DNA from: a virus
IMG/VR virus record: IMGVR_UViG_3300026512_000033
Coordinates: 1-40,015 of that record
DNA length: 40,015 nt
Direction: 5' to 3' (one strand)
Shown: one piece after another, positions 29,239 to 38,212 of the stretch
Layout: each line of letters begins with the position of its first letter
How positions within the stretch are numbered: the first letter of the stretch is position 1
Program-made: the position numbers and the translations under genes
Notes under the pieces: generated by a model
The model's input: only the letters and a program-made list of their open reading frames with translations
The model's database searches: none
Told to the model about the DNA's origin: nothing

Positions 29239-29705
29239 CTTTTTCAATCACCATAACTGAGAAGGGTTGGGATGAGTTGTCCAACACTCTGCTCGCGGAT
29301 GTTAGAAGCGTCACTGACAATCAGAAACTCGTTGAGGAATCAGCTCGCAAGGTCGCTAACAGGGTTAAGCAGATGATTAATTTGGGTTGGAGGTGGCACC
29401 ACCCAACTCACAGAGGTGCTTTGTCAAAAAGCATATTCCACTCATTAGTTAGTAAGCACGAAGCGGTTGTGGGTAGTAAAAGCCCTTACGCTTTAGCAGT
29501 GTTTGAAGGGACCAGACCTCACTTGTTGAACGGCGGTAAGCCTGTTAGGATTACTACTTATAAGCGCGGTAAGGGTTTGATAACTTACTGGGCTGTAACG
29601 CATAAGGGCAGTGAGCCTCACAACTATTTGGAGAAGGGTTTGGAAGTGTTTTGGAAGAGGGATTTGGAAAAGATTATGAGTAAATATTTGAAAAAATTTA
29701 GGTGA
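29235..29705 (+). CDS. HK97 gp10-like neck/tail-joining protein
   Basis: A 156-residue protein starting at GTG 29235, in the GTGA overlap. The central part PTHRGALSKSIFHSLVS, then EAVVGSKSPYALAVFEGTRPH, is typical of the gp10-like neck family, where a conserved 'pYA..vE.Gt' run is found. It also ends with a helix (KRDLEKIMSKYLKKF). It probably joins tail to head. It is placed before the tail tube gene as usual. Confidence 0.7.
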   Translation: MTFSITITEKGWDELSNTLLADVRSVTDNQKLVEESARKVANRVKQMINLGWRWHHPTHRGALSKSIFHSLVSKHEAVVGSKSPYALAVFEGTRPHLLNGGKPVRITTYKRGKGLITYWAVTHKGSEPHNYLEKGLEVFWKRDLEKIMSKYLKKFR

Positions 29706-29711
29706 GTTTAA

Positions 29712-30227
29712 ATGGCTGTAGATAATTGGAAACAAAGGGCTCTTGTTAAAATAACTCCGTTAGGGGGAACTGGTATAAATGCTAGTATAAACACTAAAGA
29801 CCTGCAAATAGGCGGTGGCGAGTGGGATGTTAAAGCGGAAGCGAACCTCCAAGGTGGGAACATGGTTAGTTTCACACCTCAAGCACCCTTCGAGTTAACA
29901 CTTGACAACATACAATTCTCCACTGATGACTATGATAAGTTGTTCTCCGACGGAACTCTTGCCAGGAAGGATGTGAGAGTTGTGATTACATGGGTTGACG
30001 ACCCATCAGTGACAGACGCTGAAGCCGCTACCACTGCTGAAACTTACAGGAATGTGTTCAATCACGGTTATGTGGTTAGTTTTGATAAGAAGTTCAGCGG
30101 TGATGATGGTGTTTTAATAGGAACTTTAAAAATTAAAGTCCCAGCTAGGAATTTGGACGGAACTGAAAGCAATGGTAATGTGGAGTACAACGCGAGCGGG
30201 TTAAGTGCGGTTCCATCGTACAGTTAA
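29712..30227 (+). CDS. Major tail tube protein
   Basis: A 171-residue beta-rich protein from ATG 29712. NTKDLQIGGGEWDVKAEANLQ, then FTPQAPFELTLDNIQF, and the late part NHGYVVSFDKKFSGDDGVLIG, are typical for siphovirus tube subunits, which form stacked hexameric rings. A T-rich terminator-like region follows, as after the capsid gene. Position before the chaperones and tape measure supports it. Confidence 0.75.
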   Translation: MAVDNWKQRALVKITPLGGTGINASINTKDLQIGGGEWDVKAEANLQGGNMVSFTPQAPFELTLDNIQFSTDDYDKLFSDGTLARKDVRVVITWVDDPSVTDAEAATTAETYRNVFNHGYVVSFDKKFSGDDGVLIGTLKIKVPARNLDGTESNGNVEYNASGLSAVPSYS

Positions 30228-30230
30228 AAG

Positions 30231-30276
30231 TTAAAAAACCCTTTTTTTAAAAACTTTTTTTTTAAATTTTTTGGGG
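30231..30276 (+). terminator. T-tract terminator after the tail tube gene
   Basis: An A/T stem-like run (TTAAAAAACCCTTTTTTTAA) is followed by TTTTTTTTTAAATTTTTT. It resembles the tract after the capsid gene. A TATA-like TTTAAAT at 30261-30267 could serve as an internal promoter about 50 bp ahead of the next gene. Confidence 0.5.
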
Positions 30277-30315
30277 GAAAATGCTAAACTTTATTGAGAT
30301 ATGAAGGTGGTAATT

Positions 30316-30591
30316 TTGGATAAGAACGAAACGGTTGAGGATATTGAGAAGATGATTAGGAGCACTTTGAAAATAAGCGGGTTGAGCTTGGATCTTAAGA
30401 AGAAGTTTTGCGAAACCGCTAAGAGGGATTTTAACGATTCATACTCAGCTTACCTCTCATTCCTAATGCAGAGGAGTGAGGATTACGAGCGACTTTTAAA
30501 CTTTAATGCTCCTATGAAAATCCTGTTCGAGATGATTAACGAGTTGTCAGAACAGGTGAAAAGTTTGAAGAAGGAGGTAGAGAAGAAATGA
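30316..30591 (+). CDS. Tail assembly protein (before tape measure)
   Basis: The best start is TTG 30316, six bases after AAGGTG (91 residues). The ATG at 30301 overlaps that ribosome-binding site and has none of its own. It is helical and charged (ETVEDIEKMIRSTLKISGLS, FEMINELSEQVKSLKKEVEK). Its end overlaps the next gene by 4 nt. The position matches tail assembly chaperone genes, but no family is clear. Confidence 0.6.
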   Translation: MDKNETVEDIEKMIRSTLKISGLSLDLKKKFCETAKRDFNDSYSAYLSFLMQRSEDYERLLNFNAPMKILFEMINELSEQVKSLKKEVEKK

Positions 30592-30872
30592 ATAAGGAAG
30601 AGTTAATAAGTAAGATATTTGCTGGTGAAGGCGAGGACTTTGTTATTAGAACAATTAACGATGTGGATTTTAAAATCCCAATACTTAAAACTAAAGATTT
30701 AAAATTTTTCATCAGAGGCGGAGCTTCTGAGGATAAGCTTTCAGAAGAGCTTTTGAAAAAGGTTTTGAAACTTAACGAGTTGCCAGTGGAAAAAGTTGAT
30801 AGTGTGAGGTTGGGATTCGCCTCTCAACTTTTAGAAGCGGTTATGGAAGTTAATGGTTTGGCGAAGAAATGA
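30588..30872 (+). CDS. Tail assembly chaperone-like protein (gpG position)
   Basis: A 94-residue protein from ATG 30588. FVIRTINDVDFKIPILKTKD resembles the start of several gpG-type chaperones. In lambda-like phages the second chaperone arises by a -1 frameshift. Here the next gene begins by ATGA overlap instead, and I see no slippery heptamer at the junction. It probably coats the tape measure before tail assembly. Confidence 0.55.
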   Translation: MNKEELISKIFAGEGEDFVIRTINDVDFKIPILKTKDLKFFIRGGASEDKLSEELLKKVLKLNELPVEKVDSVRLGFASQLLEAVMEVNGLAKK

Positions 30873-31069
30873 TTCAGCTTCCCCCATTCGTTGAGGAGTT
30901 GAGAAGGGAAGAGGAGTCTTACAAAGCACTCCTACTCGTTGTTGAGTACTTGTTAATGAACGGTTTGAGTTTGGAAGAGGTTGGGGAAATCCCCTTACCC
31001 CTCCTGATGGACATGGTTGAGAATTGGAAAAGCCTTTTGAAAATGAAAGGGGTTATGGTGAAAAATTGA
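30869..31069 (+). CDS. Second tail assembly chaperone-like protein
   Basis: A 66-residue acidic helical protein (PPFVEELRREEESYKALLLV, GEIPLPLLMDMVENWKSLLK). Its start overlaps the previous stop (ATGA), and it ends just before the tape measure gene, the place of the lambda gpT part. It appears to be a separate gene rather than a frameshift extension. Confidence 0.5.
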   Translation: MIQLPPFVEELRREEESYKALLLVVEYLLMNGLSLEEVGEIPLPLLMDMVENWKSLLKMKGVMVKN

Positions 31070-31073
31070 AAAA

Positions 31074-32393
31074 ATGAAGTCCGAAGCTAATGTTAAGATA
31101 AAATTTAGGAGTGAAGGTTCTAAAAAAGTTGAGAAGGACCTTGAGAGTATTAGTAAGAGGTTGCAGGAGCTTTCCAAAAGCAACGCTGCTTTGAGAAAAA
31201 ACATCTCAACTCTTAAGGGTAGGATTACTCATCAGAGAAACTCTTTGAGAACTCTCAGAACTGGCTTGCGAAGAACTGGTAAGAGTTTTAAAGAGACTGG
31301 TGATTCCGCTTACAACTTCTCAGGGAAGCTTTTCAGAACTTACCTACCCCTGCTATTCTTCTTCCAAAACATTAAGAGGATGTTTGAAGGATTAGCTAGG
31401 TGGGCTTCTAACAGTTTCTTAAAAGTTATGCAGGGGACTGATGAGATGGTTAGGAACACCAACCCCGCTTACACAGCTATCAGTGCGTTGAGAGCTGAGA
31501 TGAGTTACTTAGGGTTTGTTATCGGTCAGGCTTTCGGAACAACTCTGAAATCAGTGCTACCTAACATAATAAAGCTTGTTGAGAAAGTGTCGGAGTTTGT
31601 GGGTAAGCATCCGAAACTCGTGTCTATGGCTATTGCTTTTTCAATAGTCGCCGCTTCTTTAGAAGTTTTAAAAGCTGATATTATGCTCGTGGTTGGAGCT
31701 CTTAAAAGCACCATTGCAATTTCAGCAATTTCATCATTTGCTAATCCTTGGGTTTTAGCGATAGCTCTTGTAACCGCTGCGATATCTTATTTGGTGTGGT
31801 GGATTTTGAACGCTAAGAAAAAGCTTGGCAGTTGGAAAGAAGTTTTAAAAGCTTTAGCAGTTATGTTCTTACAAACCTTTACAGGGTGGATACCCACCGC
31901 TAAAGTTTTGTTCATAGAGTTTTCCAAGTGGATCGCTGGGAAGTTGCTGGTAATTCTGAACTTTTTAAACAGGGTTATATCCACTATGAACAGTTTGCTC
32001 CACACACACATACCCACTATTGACACTTCAGGGGTTAAGAGGTTTTACGATGAGTATAAGAATTTGAGTTTCGCAACTCTTATGAAAAAAGAGACTGAGG
32101 GGTACTCCAAGTTTTTGCAAAGAATGATGGGTATGAAACACACTTTCACAGGTAACATTGCTAATCCCAAAAATTGGAAGGTTGAAGGGTTACCCAGCAG
32201 TGAGAACGTCTTATCACAAGCGTCTCTGCTGAGACCACCCCAAACGATTCCAACTCCTGTAAGCCAAACTATCAACCAAATCGTTGTGACAACCACTGAT
32301 CAAATTAGGAACGCTGTTAACAATCCTTTAGCTTCAAGTCTTTTAAACCCTTCAGACTTCCACACTAACAATTTCACAGGGTTTGGGGGGTGA
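31074..32393 (+). CDS. Tape measure protein
   Basis: A 439-residue protein. The N-terminal coiled coil (KVEKDLESISKRLQELSKSNA and so on) is followed by hydrophobic segments near 170-245 (MAIAFSIVAASLEVL, WVLAIALVTAAISYLVWWIL), and the C terminus is Gln/Thr/Asn-rich. This layout is typical of tape measures. At about 1.5 angstrom per residue it would set a tail near 65 nm, which is short for a siphovirus. Position and neighbours support it. The ribosome-binding site is weak. Confidence 0.85.
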   Translation: MKSEANVKIKFRSEGSKKVEKDLESISKRLQELSKSNAALRKNISTLKGRITHQRNSLRTLRTGLRRTGKSFKETGDSAYNFSGKLFRTYLPLLFFFQNIKRMFEGLARWASNSFLKVMQGTDEMVRNTNPAYTAISALRAEMSYLGFVIGQAFGTTLKSVLPNIIKLVEKVSEFVGKHPKLVSMAIAFSIVAASLEVLKADIMLVVGALKSTIAISAISSFANPWVLAIALVTAAISYLVWWILNAKKKLGSWKEVLKALAVMFLQTFTGWIPTAKVLFIEFSKWIAGKLLVILNFLNRVISTMNSLLHTHIPTIDTSGVKRFYDEYKNLSFATLMKKETEGYSKFLQRMMGMKHTFTGNIANPKNWKVEGLPSSENVLSQASLLRPPQTIPTPVSQTINQIVVTTTDQIRNAVNNPLASSLLNPSDFHTNNFTGFGG

Positions 32394-32400
32394 GTGAAAA

Positions 32401-32895
32401 ATGGAAAGCATAATAAAAATACATGATACTGGACAAAACTTATCAGGAGTTTTGATGAAGGATGTGGCTCCAGACGTTGAGCTGTTCAACACGAGACTGT
32501 CCTACACTTTGAATTGCGAGGTTGATTCTCAAAGCGAGCTTCTCAACTTCAGACTGGTCTCTGGGGATTCGGATCAGGACGCTCAGAAGAGGCAGTTCGA
32601 AATCCCACACGCAGAAGTTGTGAGTTTGAAAAGCCCCACTGTTATTATTGTAGGAGTTTTGGATGAGCAGTCCTCTAACGACATGGTTAAGTTAGCCACT
32701 CTTAACAGGCTCGCTAAGACTCAGGGGGTTAAGGAGGTTAGCGGTAGTGCTTTACTCTCCTACCTTGATTATTGGGAGAATGGGGAGCAACCCTCGAGCA
32801 GTGTTAGAGCTGTTATTAAAAACGTTTCGTTCATTAGGGATAACACTTCGCTTAACAGGATAAGTTATCAAATAACTCTTTTAATGGTGAAGTAA
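32401..32895 (+). CDS. Tail tip/distal tail protein
   Basis: A 164-residue beta-rich protein with GGGGGGTGAG before ATG 32401. Sequence features are VELFNTRLSYTLNCEVDSQS, KSPTVIIVGVLDEQS, and NRISYQITLLMVK at the end. Located between the tape measure and hub genes, it is probably the distal tail ring. Assigned mostly from order. Confidence 0.55.
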   Translation: MESIIKIHDTGQNLSGVLMKDVAPDVELFNTRLSYTLNCEVDSQSELLNFRLVSGDSDQDAQKRQFEIPHAEVVSLKSPTVIIVGVLDEQSSNDMVKLATLNRLAKTQGVKEVSGSALLSYLDYWENGEQPSSSVRAVIKNVSFIRDNTSLNRISYQITLLMVK

Positions 32896-34047
32896 ATGTT
32901 TTTCAAAATAGTTGCGGACACGGTGGATGGTTGGGTTGATGTTAGCAGGTTCGTAACCCACTTCTCAGTCTCTCAGAAGATTAATCTTAAGAGCAGTGAT
33001 TTCTCCGTAACGCTTAGGAACCCTTGCAACGTTTGGGGTAAGGTTGGGAGTAATTGGAACGTGTTTCAAAGTGAGGGTTTAGACGTTGGCAGTCAGGTGC
33101 AGATCTTCATTTCTGAAAGCCCTGTGGACTTGTCTAACGATCAGCCGCTTTTCGTTGGGATAATTTCTGATGTTGGCAGTGGGAATAAGAGCGGTAAAAC
33201 TCTTGTTTTGAAGGGTAAGGATTATAATTTGAGGGGGTTGTCGCACTTGTGGAGTCAGGGTTTTGTTAACAAAACAGCTTCTGAGATTGTTAAGGAGTTG
33301 GTTTTAAGAGCTTTTGACGGAGCTGTTGACGTGTCCCACGTTCAGAACACCTCCCTTACCATCGACTCCTACTCTGTTAATTACCAACCGCTTTACCAGG
33401 TTTTGCAACAGTTGGGAAGCCCCCAATACACTGGCAGTAGGAACCAGTTCGTATTCTTCCTGAAAGGTAATGGTAGGAGCGACCCTTCGCTTTACTGGTT
33501 CGACCCCTCCACTAACCCTTCCAAAACTGTTAAAACTCTCAACGCTTCACAAGTGAGTATTGATGGGAGTAGGAACACTGAGGGGGTTGTTAATCACGTT
33601 ATTTTTTACGCTGGTGAGGATAAGAACGGTTTGGGAATTACAGATCACGTTTTCGACCCGACAATTGTTTCCTCAGGGGTTAAGAGTGTTTGGGAGAATT
33701 ACGGTTTCATAAGTAAGAATGTTAAGAACGCTTTGCAACTCAGCGGGGATTATGACAGTATTAGCAATGAGAATTTCAGAGCTAAGTGTATTGATATTGG
33801 TAAGACTTTAGCTCAGAATCTGATTAACGGTTTGGGAAATCCACGTTATGATATTAAGATTAGCGGTAAGAAATTGTTGGGTTTGAACGTTGGGGATTTG
33901 ATAAGCTTCTCAGACCCGCTCACAAACCTTTCGAAAGTCGTGTTGAGAGTTCAAACTGTTAAAACGTCTTTCTCAACGGGTCAGGGTTTCAGAGCTGATT
34001 ACGAGTTGAAACAGGACCAATTAGCTGTTAGCGAGGTGAACGCTTAA
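32896..34047 (+). CDS. Tail hub protein (gpD/gp27-like baseplate protein)
   Basis: A 383-residue protein, start directly after the previous stop with GGTGAAGTAA. It opens KIVADTVDGWVDVSRFVTHFSVSQK, as in phage late-control or gp27-like hubs. NDQPLFVGIISDVGSGNKSG and the C-terminal LLGLNVGDLISFSDPLTNLS fit the same family. It would form the trimeric hub at the tail end. It has no visible lytic domain. Confidence 0.7.
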   Translation: MFFKIVADTVDGWVDVSRFVTHFSVSQKINLKSSDFSVTLRNPCNVWGKVGSNWNVFQSEGLDVGSQVQIFISESPVDLSNDQPLFVGIISDVGSGNKSGKTLVLKGKDYNLRGLSHLWSQGFVNKTASEIVKELVLRAFDGAVDVSHVQNTSLTIDSYSVNYQPLYQVLQQLGSPQYTGSRNQFVFFLKGNGRSDPSLYWFDPSTNPSKTVKTLNASQVSIDGSRNTEGVVNHVIFYAGEDKNGLGITDHVFDPTIVSSGVKSVWENYGFISKNVKNALQLSGDYDSISNENFRAKCIDIGKTLAQNLINGLGNPRYDIKISGKKLLGLNVGDLISFSDPLTNLSKVVLRVQTVKTSFSTGQGFRADYELKQDQLAVSEVNA

Positions 34048-34395
34048 ATGTTTGTTGACGATTTTAAAAACTGGATTGTGGATGAGATGACTGGGCAGGT
34101 TGTTACTTTGGAGATCGGTAGCGGAACAACTCCTGAGAGCAGTTCCGACACCGCTTTGGAAAGCCCTATCAGTGGCGGTAGCGTCACCCCTACTGTTAGA
34201 AAGTTTAATAAGGGGTTTGAAGCTTCCGCAGTGTTTAAAGGTTCCGATTTTGAGGGGGTGACTATTTCGGAAGTGGGTCTTTTCGTAACGGATGCTGAGG
34301 GGGTTAAGACTCTTGTTTTGAGACAGACTTTTCAACCTTTCACACTTTCAAACTCTGATGAGGTTACTATCATCGTTACGGGTGGTTTTGAATGA
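34048..34395 (+). CDS. Hub-like virion protein, paralogue of 24463-24906
   Basis: A 115-residue protein with GAGGTGAACG before ATG 34048. It shares with the protein at 24463 the pattern EIGSGTTPESSSDTALE, then ISEVGLF near the middle and a beta-rich end. In both places the gene lies directly before a large fibre gene. It is probably an adaptor joining fibre to tail tip. Its end overlaps the fibre gene by 4 nt. Confidence 0.65.
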   Translation: MFVDDFKNWIVDEMTGQVVTLEIGSGTTPESSSDTALESPISGGSVTPTVRKFNKGFEASAVFKGSDFEGVTISEVGLFVTDAEGVKTLVLRQTFQPFTLSNSDEVTIIVTGGFE

Positions 34396-35930
34396 ATATT
34401 ATTGAGCAGAGCATTGTGGATAAGGGTTTTTTGAAGAGGAATGTTAATCCTGACTCGGTTCACAGACAGCTCATATTCCCACGAAGATCTTCAAACGCAA
34501 TTTCTAATTCGTCTCAAAGAAGCACTTCTGCGGTGATACTGAGAACTCCCCAAGGAGAACAGATGCTGTGGGGGGATACCAACTCTCAAGGAATTGTTTG
34601 GGGGGATGTTAATAATAAACATTTTAGGTGGGGGGGTAATTTGTACACTCACGACCCAGACATTAAGAGCGTTTCCAATATTAATAACATTTTTCTTGAT
34701 AAGAAAAACATCCTTTTCGACGAGTTATCAGTTGAGGAGGGTTCCCCCTTACCCCTTCTCGATTGGAAGTATAGGAAACCAATCGTTATTAATAACCCTA
34801 ATAGCGGAGAGTTACAAGGCTTTTCTGTTTGTGTGAAGTTAGATTCGACTAATTTTGACTTTTCAAAAGCTAAGAGTGATGGGAGCGATTTGAGATTCAC
34901 CCTTTCAAATGGGGTAATTAGAATTCCTTACTGGATAGAAAGTTACGATTCCTCAAATGAGAAAGCAGTGGTTTGGATTAGGGTGGATTTAAGTGTTGGG
35001 GATAACACTTTTTACATGTATTATGGAAACCCCTCAGCAAGTTCCGAATCGGATGGTGACAGTGTTTTTGAATTCTTTGACGATTTTAACGGTGCGGAGC
35101 TGGATATGAACAAGTGGCAACACATCGACTTGTACCACAATGGTCTTCACGGTCAATACTCAGTGTCTAACGGTGTGCTAAGCACTACTGGTCAGACCTC
35201 TGATGATGATACTGATGGGTTAGTAAGCAAGACTGTTTTCGGTCCTGCAATAATTCTTGAATCAAAAGCGAAGCTCAATTTGCAAGGGAATAATGAACAG
35301 CTGGGGCTTGTTTACTCAGCTGATAATGAGAAAAATAATTATGTTGCGAGGTATACAAACGGCGGAACTGATTATGAACTGATTTCAAAGATTTCGGGTA
35401 GCTCTTCTGTTAACAGTGATTGGATAGACATCACTGCTGATTCTAATTGGCACAGATTAAAGATTATTTTTGACGGTTCCAATCACAAATTCTTTGTTGA
35501 TGGTGTTGATGTTGTGGATTGGCAGAATTCCGATTTGGGGGCGGGATATGTAGGTGTTTGGATGACTTATAATGGAAAGACGGAGTATGATTGGTTCTTC
35601 GCTCGCAAATTCGCCGACCAAGAACCAACAGTTACCTGCGGAACTGAAGAGCACTCCTCGTTTGAGCATTACGAGTTTTACATTTTAAAAGGAGAAGAGC
35701 CCCACTACAAAAAAATAAAGATCAATTGGGATGACTCCTTTAACAACTGGTTGACTGATAATAATTACGCTGTTAAACTTTTTAATGGGTCTGAGTGGGT
35801 TACAGTCACAAAAGACTCTACAATCACATTCGCTAACCCTCTTAACAGTGTGAAAGTGAGATTTGTCAGCCTCAACGGGCTTAAAAAAGAAATAAATTAT
35901 GATTGGTTTTCAGCTAAATTTTCAAAATAA
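34392..35930 (+). CDS. Tail fibre with DUF2341 and concanavalin-like domains
   Basis: A 512-residue protein. After an N-terminal anchor come three WG(D/G) repeats (60-82), then DUF2341 (about 125-215): WKYRKPIVINNP, KSDGSDLRF, PYWIESYDS, FYMYYGNPSAS. A concanavalin-like lectin fold follows (about 225-420: FFDDFNGAELDMNKW, WHRLKIIFDG, FFVDGVDVVDW), then a C-terminal beta domain. DUF2341 is common in archaeal and bacterial surface proteins. It probably binds host surface glycans. It overlaps its adaptor gene by 4 nt. Confidence 0.82.
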   Translation: MNIIEQSIVDKGFLKRNVNPDSVHRQLIFPRRSSNAISNSSQRSTSAVILRTPQGEQMLWGDTNSQGIVWGDVNNKHFRWGGNLYTHDPDIKSVSNINNIFLDKKNILFDELSVEEGSPLPLLDWKYRKPIVINNPNSGELQGFSVCVKLDSTNFDFSKAKSDGSDLRFTLSNGVIRIPYWIESYDSSNEKAVVWIRVDLSVGDNTFYMYYGNPSASSESDGDSVFEFFDDFNGAELDMNKWQHIDLYHNGLHGQYSVSNGVLSTTGQTSDDDTDGLVSKTVFGPAIILESKAKLNLQGNNEQLGLVYSADNEKNNYVARYTNGGTDYELISKISGSSSVNSDWIDITADSNWHRLKIIFDGSNHKFFVDGVDVVDWQNSDLGAGYVGVWMTYNGKTEYDWFFARKFADQEPTVTCGTEEHSSFEHYEFYILKGEEPHYKKIKINWDDSFNNWLTDNNYAVKLFNGSEWVTVTKDSTITFANPLNSVKVRFVSLNGLKKEINYDWFSAKFSK

Positions 35931-35957
35931 GCAAGAATTAAAAAAGGTGATGAAAAA

Positions 35958-36977
35958 ATGATAGAAAATGGGTACACTCCAGATGCAGATGAAGTTTTAG
36001 GAGCAATGGGTAGAATCGCAAGAGAAGTAATTGAAATTATTAATGGCAATAATGATCACAAAAGAGTTTTTTACCAAGCTATAAACACAAACAACGCTAC
36101 TGCAGAAGGAGCTGTTGATTTTGCTGAAGGGTACTTCTTTGGTCCTGTAAATATAGCCAATGATGATTTATCCACTATTGACGAGTTTGATGATACAACA
36201 GTTGATCCCAACTTATGGGTGACGAGTTCACATGTAGGCGGGCAGGGCAATGTAAGTATAACTGAAGATGGAGAGTGTCAGATTCTTCATGCACACAATT
36301 ACAATGGCTCAGGAGCTTATCAAAGAAGCGAAATAAAAACAGATCTAATCTCGAATTCCTGGACTCTTATCAGAATTCATATTAAGAAAATTTATCATAA
36401 GCGAGGTGCGGACTATGGATCAGTAAGTGCATATGTTTATTTAACTGACAGCGATCACACTTTAGCATTATTTAGTAAAAGTTACGAAAAAGGTGAGGGG
36501 ACAGACAATACAGGTTACACAATTGATTTATTAATTGCTGACGATGTGATTTTTTTCAAGGTTAATGATGAGGATTGGTCTTACGCTGATATTTCCTCTT
36601 GGGACTTAAACAATCTAAAATTCTATTTTGAAGCATGCGCGGGTAGCCCTGAAGCCGGATATTATGCATCTACCTTGGATATGTACTTTGATTGGGTGAG
36701 GTATTACTCATTTAACAACCCCCCCACCGCATCCATAAGTACTAATTTAACAGAACTGCCCCAGAACACAACTAACATAGTTGCTTATTGTAATAACAGA
36801 GGCAGTGTTCCAACTATGTATTTAACACCTGACAATTCCGCTTTCATAGCGGCTGATAAGAATGGATTGGTTAGGTTTGATAGTGCTACGCCCACGATTG
36901 GAGCTAAATTTCAGTACTCTGCATATACTAAACCTTTTGCGTTAAAAGGCTGGGGGGCTTTTGTGAATTTTTATTAA
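35958..36977 (+). CDS. Second tail fibre / receptor-binding protein
   Basis: A 339-residue protein with AAAAGGTGATG before ATG 35958. After an N-terminal helical stem it holds a concanavalin-like fold (about 75-250: DEFDDTTVDPNLWVTSS, SWTLIRIHIKKIYH, FDWVRYYS), related in layout to the previous fibre. A beta-rich tip follows (NNPPTASISTNLTELPQNTT...). It is probably the terminal receptor-binding subunit. No enzyme motif is seen. Confidence 0.7.
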   Translation: MIENGYTPDADEVLGAMGRIAREVIEIINGNNDHKRVFYQAINTNNATAEGAVDFAEGYFFGPVNIANDDLSTIDEFDDTTVDPNLWVTSSHVGGQGNVSITEDGECQILHAHNYNGSGAYQRSEIKTDLISNSWTLIRIHIKKIYHKRGADYGSVSAYVYLTDSDHTLALFSKSYEKGEGTDNTGYTIDLLIADDVIFFKVNDEDWSYADISSWDLNNLKFYFEACAGSPEAGYYASTLDMYFDWVRYYSFNNPPTASISTNLTELPQNTTNIVAYCNNRGSVPTMYLTPDNSAFIAADKNGLVRFDSATPTIGAKFQYSAYTKPFALKGWGAFVNFY

Positions 36978-37002
36978 TCTTTTCATTTAGGGGGTAACGA
37001 AA

Positions 37003-37230
37003 ATGGGTAAGAAGAACAACAATGATAAAACCTTCGTTAGGATTACAAACCAGGATATTTACAACTCAATACAGGAGTTGAAACAGCAAGTGACAGACCT
37101 AATAACCCATAATGATTCAGAACACAGGAGGATAATGGGAAGGGTTAATCTTAACAAGTGGATAGCCACAACTTCCCTAAGCCTCGTTCTAATACTCATG
37201 GGTTGGCTCCTACAACACTTATTAAAATAA
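37003..37230 (+). CDS. Small membrane protein with coiled coil
   Basis: A 75-residue protein with GGGGGTAACG before ATG 37003. It has a charged N terminus, a heptad-like helix (IYNSIQELKQQVTDLITHN) and a C-terminal membrane segment (WIATTSLSLVLILMGWLLQH). The layout resembles XhlA-like phage membrane proteins that act with holins. It is the last gene of the late plus-strand operon, opposite the lysis genes. A role in lysis is plausible but unproven. Confidence 0.6.
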   Translation: MGKKNNNDKTFVRITNQDIYNSIQELKQQVTDLITHNDSEHRRIMGRVNLNKWIATTSLSLVLILMGWLLQHLLK

Positions 37231-37251
37231 GAAGAAATAAAAAAATTTTTT

Positions 37252-38106
37252 TTAAACTTTTTTAGGCTTCTCCAAATCAAACTCTTTAAGAATCGTTCCT
37301 CCAAAAGTGTTACCGCCATTGACCGCCCAAGTGTCCTCACCATCAGTCATAAATTCTATCCTGTAATGCTCGTTCGGATACTTCCTCTTAGTATAAATGT
37401 TGTTAGTAGCTTCCAGAACGAACCAGTTCAGCTTCTCATCTATGAATACGGGAAACGCGTGACCGCCAACACTGTCACCCCTGACATACTCACCAACCGC
37501 CATGAAGAAAACCCCTCTAAGCTCATCTTCCAAACCAATACTCTTAGCGGTTGCAACTCTGAAAGCTGTTGAGTCATCGCAATCCCCTTTACCGAGAATG
37601 TAAGTTTCCAAGGGGAGTTGCCAAACGTCCAAACAACCCTTATAAGTGTAATTATCCCTAACATATTCTATGTTGTGGTTCCAAACCTGCTCAACACTGC
37701 TACCCATGAAATGGTTTCGGAGAGTTGTGCTTTTCTGAACGAAATCTGAGAAGAGCATCGGCTCCTCAACGTTTTTAAGGCTTAAAACCCACCTCTTCCT
37801 GTAGAAGAGGAGCACCCTGTGATAGTTCTGGTTCAAATAATTCTTAATCTTACTCCTGTAATCGTTTTTGTGTTCTAACTCGTAGGCTTTGTTCTTCCAA
37901 GCCTGCTCTGACAGTTTCAAATTGTTATACTGTTTGGTTAACTCTTCCAACTGCTTTTTAAAAGTTTGTATAACTTTCTGATCGGCTAAAACCTTATTCT
38001 TTTCAACGCTGTAAGCGTTTTTGTAATAGTCAAGTAAATTATCATTGTTTTTACAAACAACGCTTAGAATGGATTTAAACGCTGTTCTGAGCCAATTATT
38101 ATTCAT
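37252..38106 (-). CDS. Transglutaminase-like cysteine peptidase (candidate endolysin)
   Basis: A 284-residue protein with GGGGTGAG before ATG 38106. Residues about 30-85 are coiled coil. The catalytic domain has WQLPLETYILGKGDCDDST (C176), GGHAFPVFID (H216) and WFVLEATN (E232), matching the Cys-His-Asp/Glu pattern of transglutaminase-like peptidases. Pseudomurein endoisopeptidases of methanogen viruses use this fold, so cell-wall cleavage is one option. A structural peptidase is another. It is next to a holin-like gene. The third catalytic residue appears to be Glu instead of Asp. Confidence 0.7.
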   Translation of the reverse strand: MNNNWLRTAFKSILSVVCKNNDNLLDYYKNAYSVEKNKVLADQKVIQTFKKQLEELTKQYNNLKLSEQAWKNKAYELEHKNDYRSKIKNYLNQNYHRVLLFYRKRWVLSLKNVEEPMLFSDFVQKSTTLRNHFMGSSVEQVWNHNIEYVRDNYTYKGCLDVWQLPLETYILGKGDCDDSTAFRVATAKSIGLEDELRGVFFMAVGEYVRGDSVGGHAFPVFIDEKLNWFVLEATNNIYTKRKYPNEHYRIEFMTDGEDTWAVNGGNTFGGTILKEFDLEKPKKV

Positions 38107-38212
38107 TCGAACTCACCCCTTAATATTCTTGTTTTGACAATGGGAAAAAAAAGGTAAGGTAAAAAAAAGGTTTTTTTTTCTGGGAACTTTTCAAGGAACC
38201 CTTTCTGGGAAC
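38107..38212 (-). other. Gap with T-rich runs and GGTTCC repeats
   Basis: Between the holin-like gene and the peptidase gene, GGTTCC/GTTCCC units recur three times in about 35 bases. They are followed on the minus strand by T-rich runs (CCTTTTTTTTACC then CCTTTTTTTTCCC). This suggests a T-tract termination zone before the peptidase gene. No clear promoter is seen. Confidence 0.4.

Noticed and set aside
30588-31069. Lambda-like programmed -1 frameshift between the two chaperone genes
   Set aside because: No slippery heptamer was seen at the junction; an ATGA overlap explains the second gene's translation.
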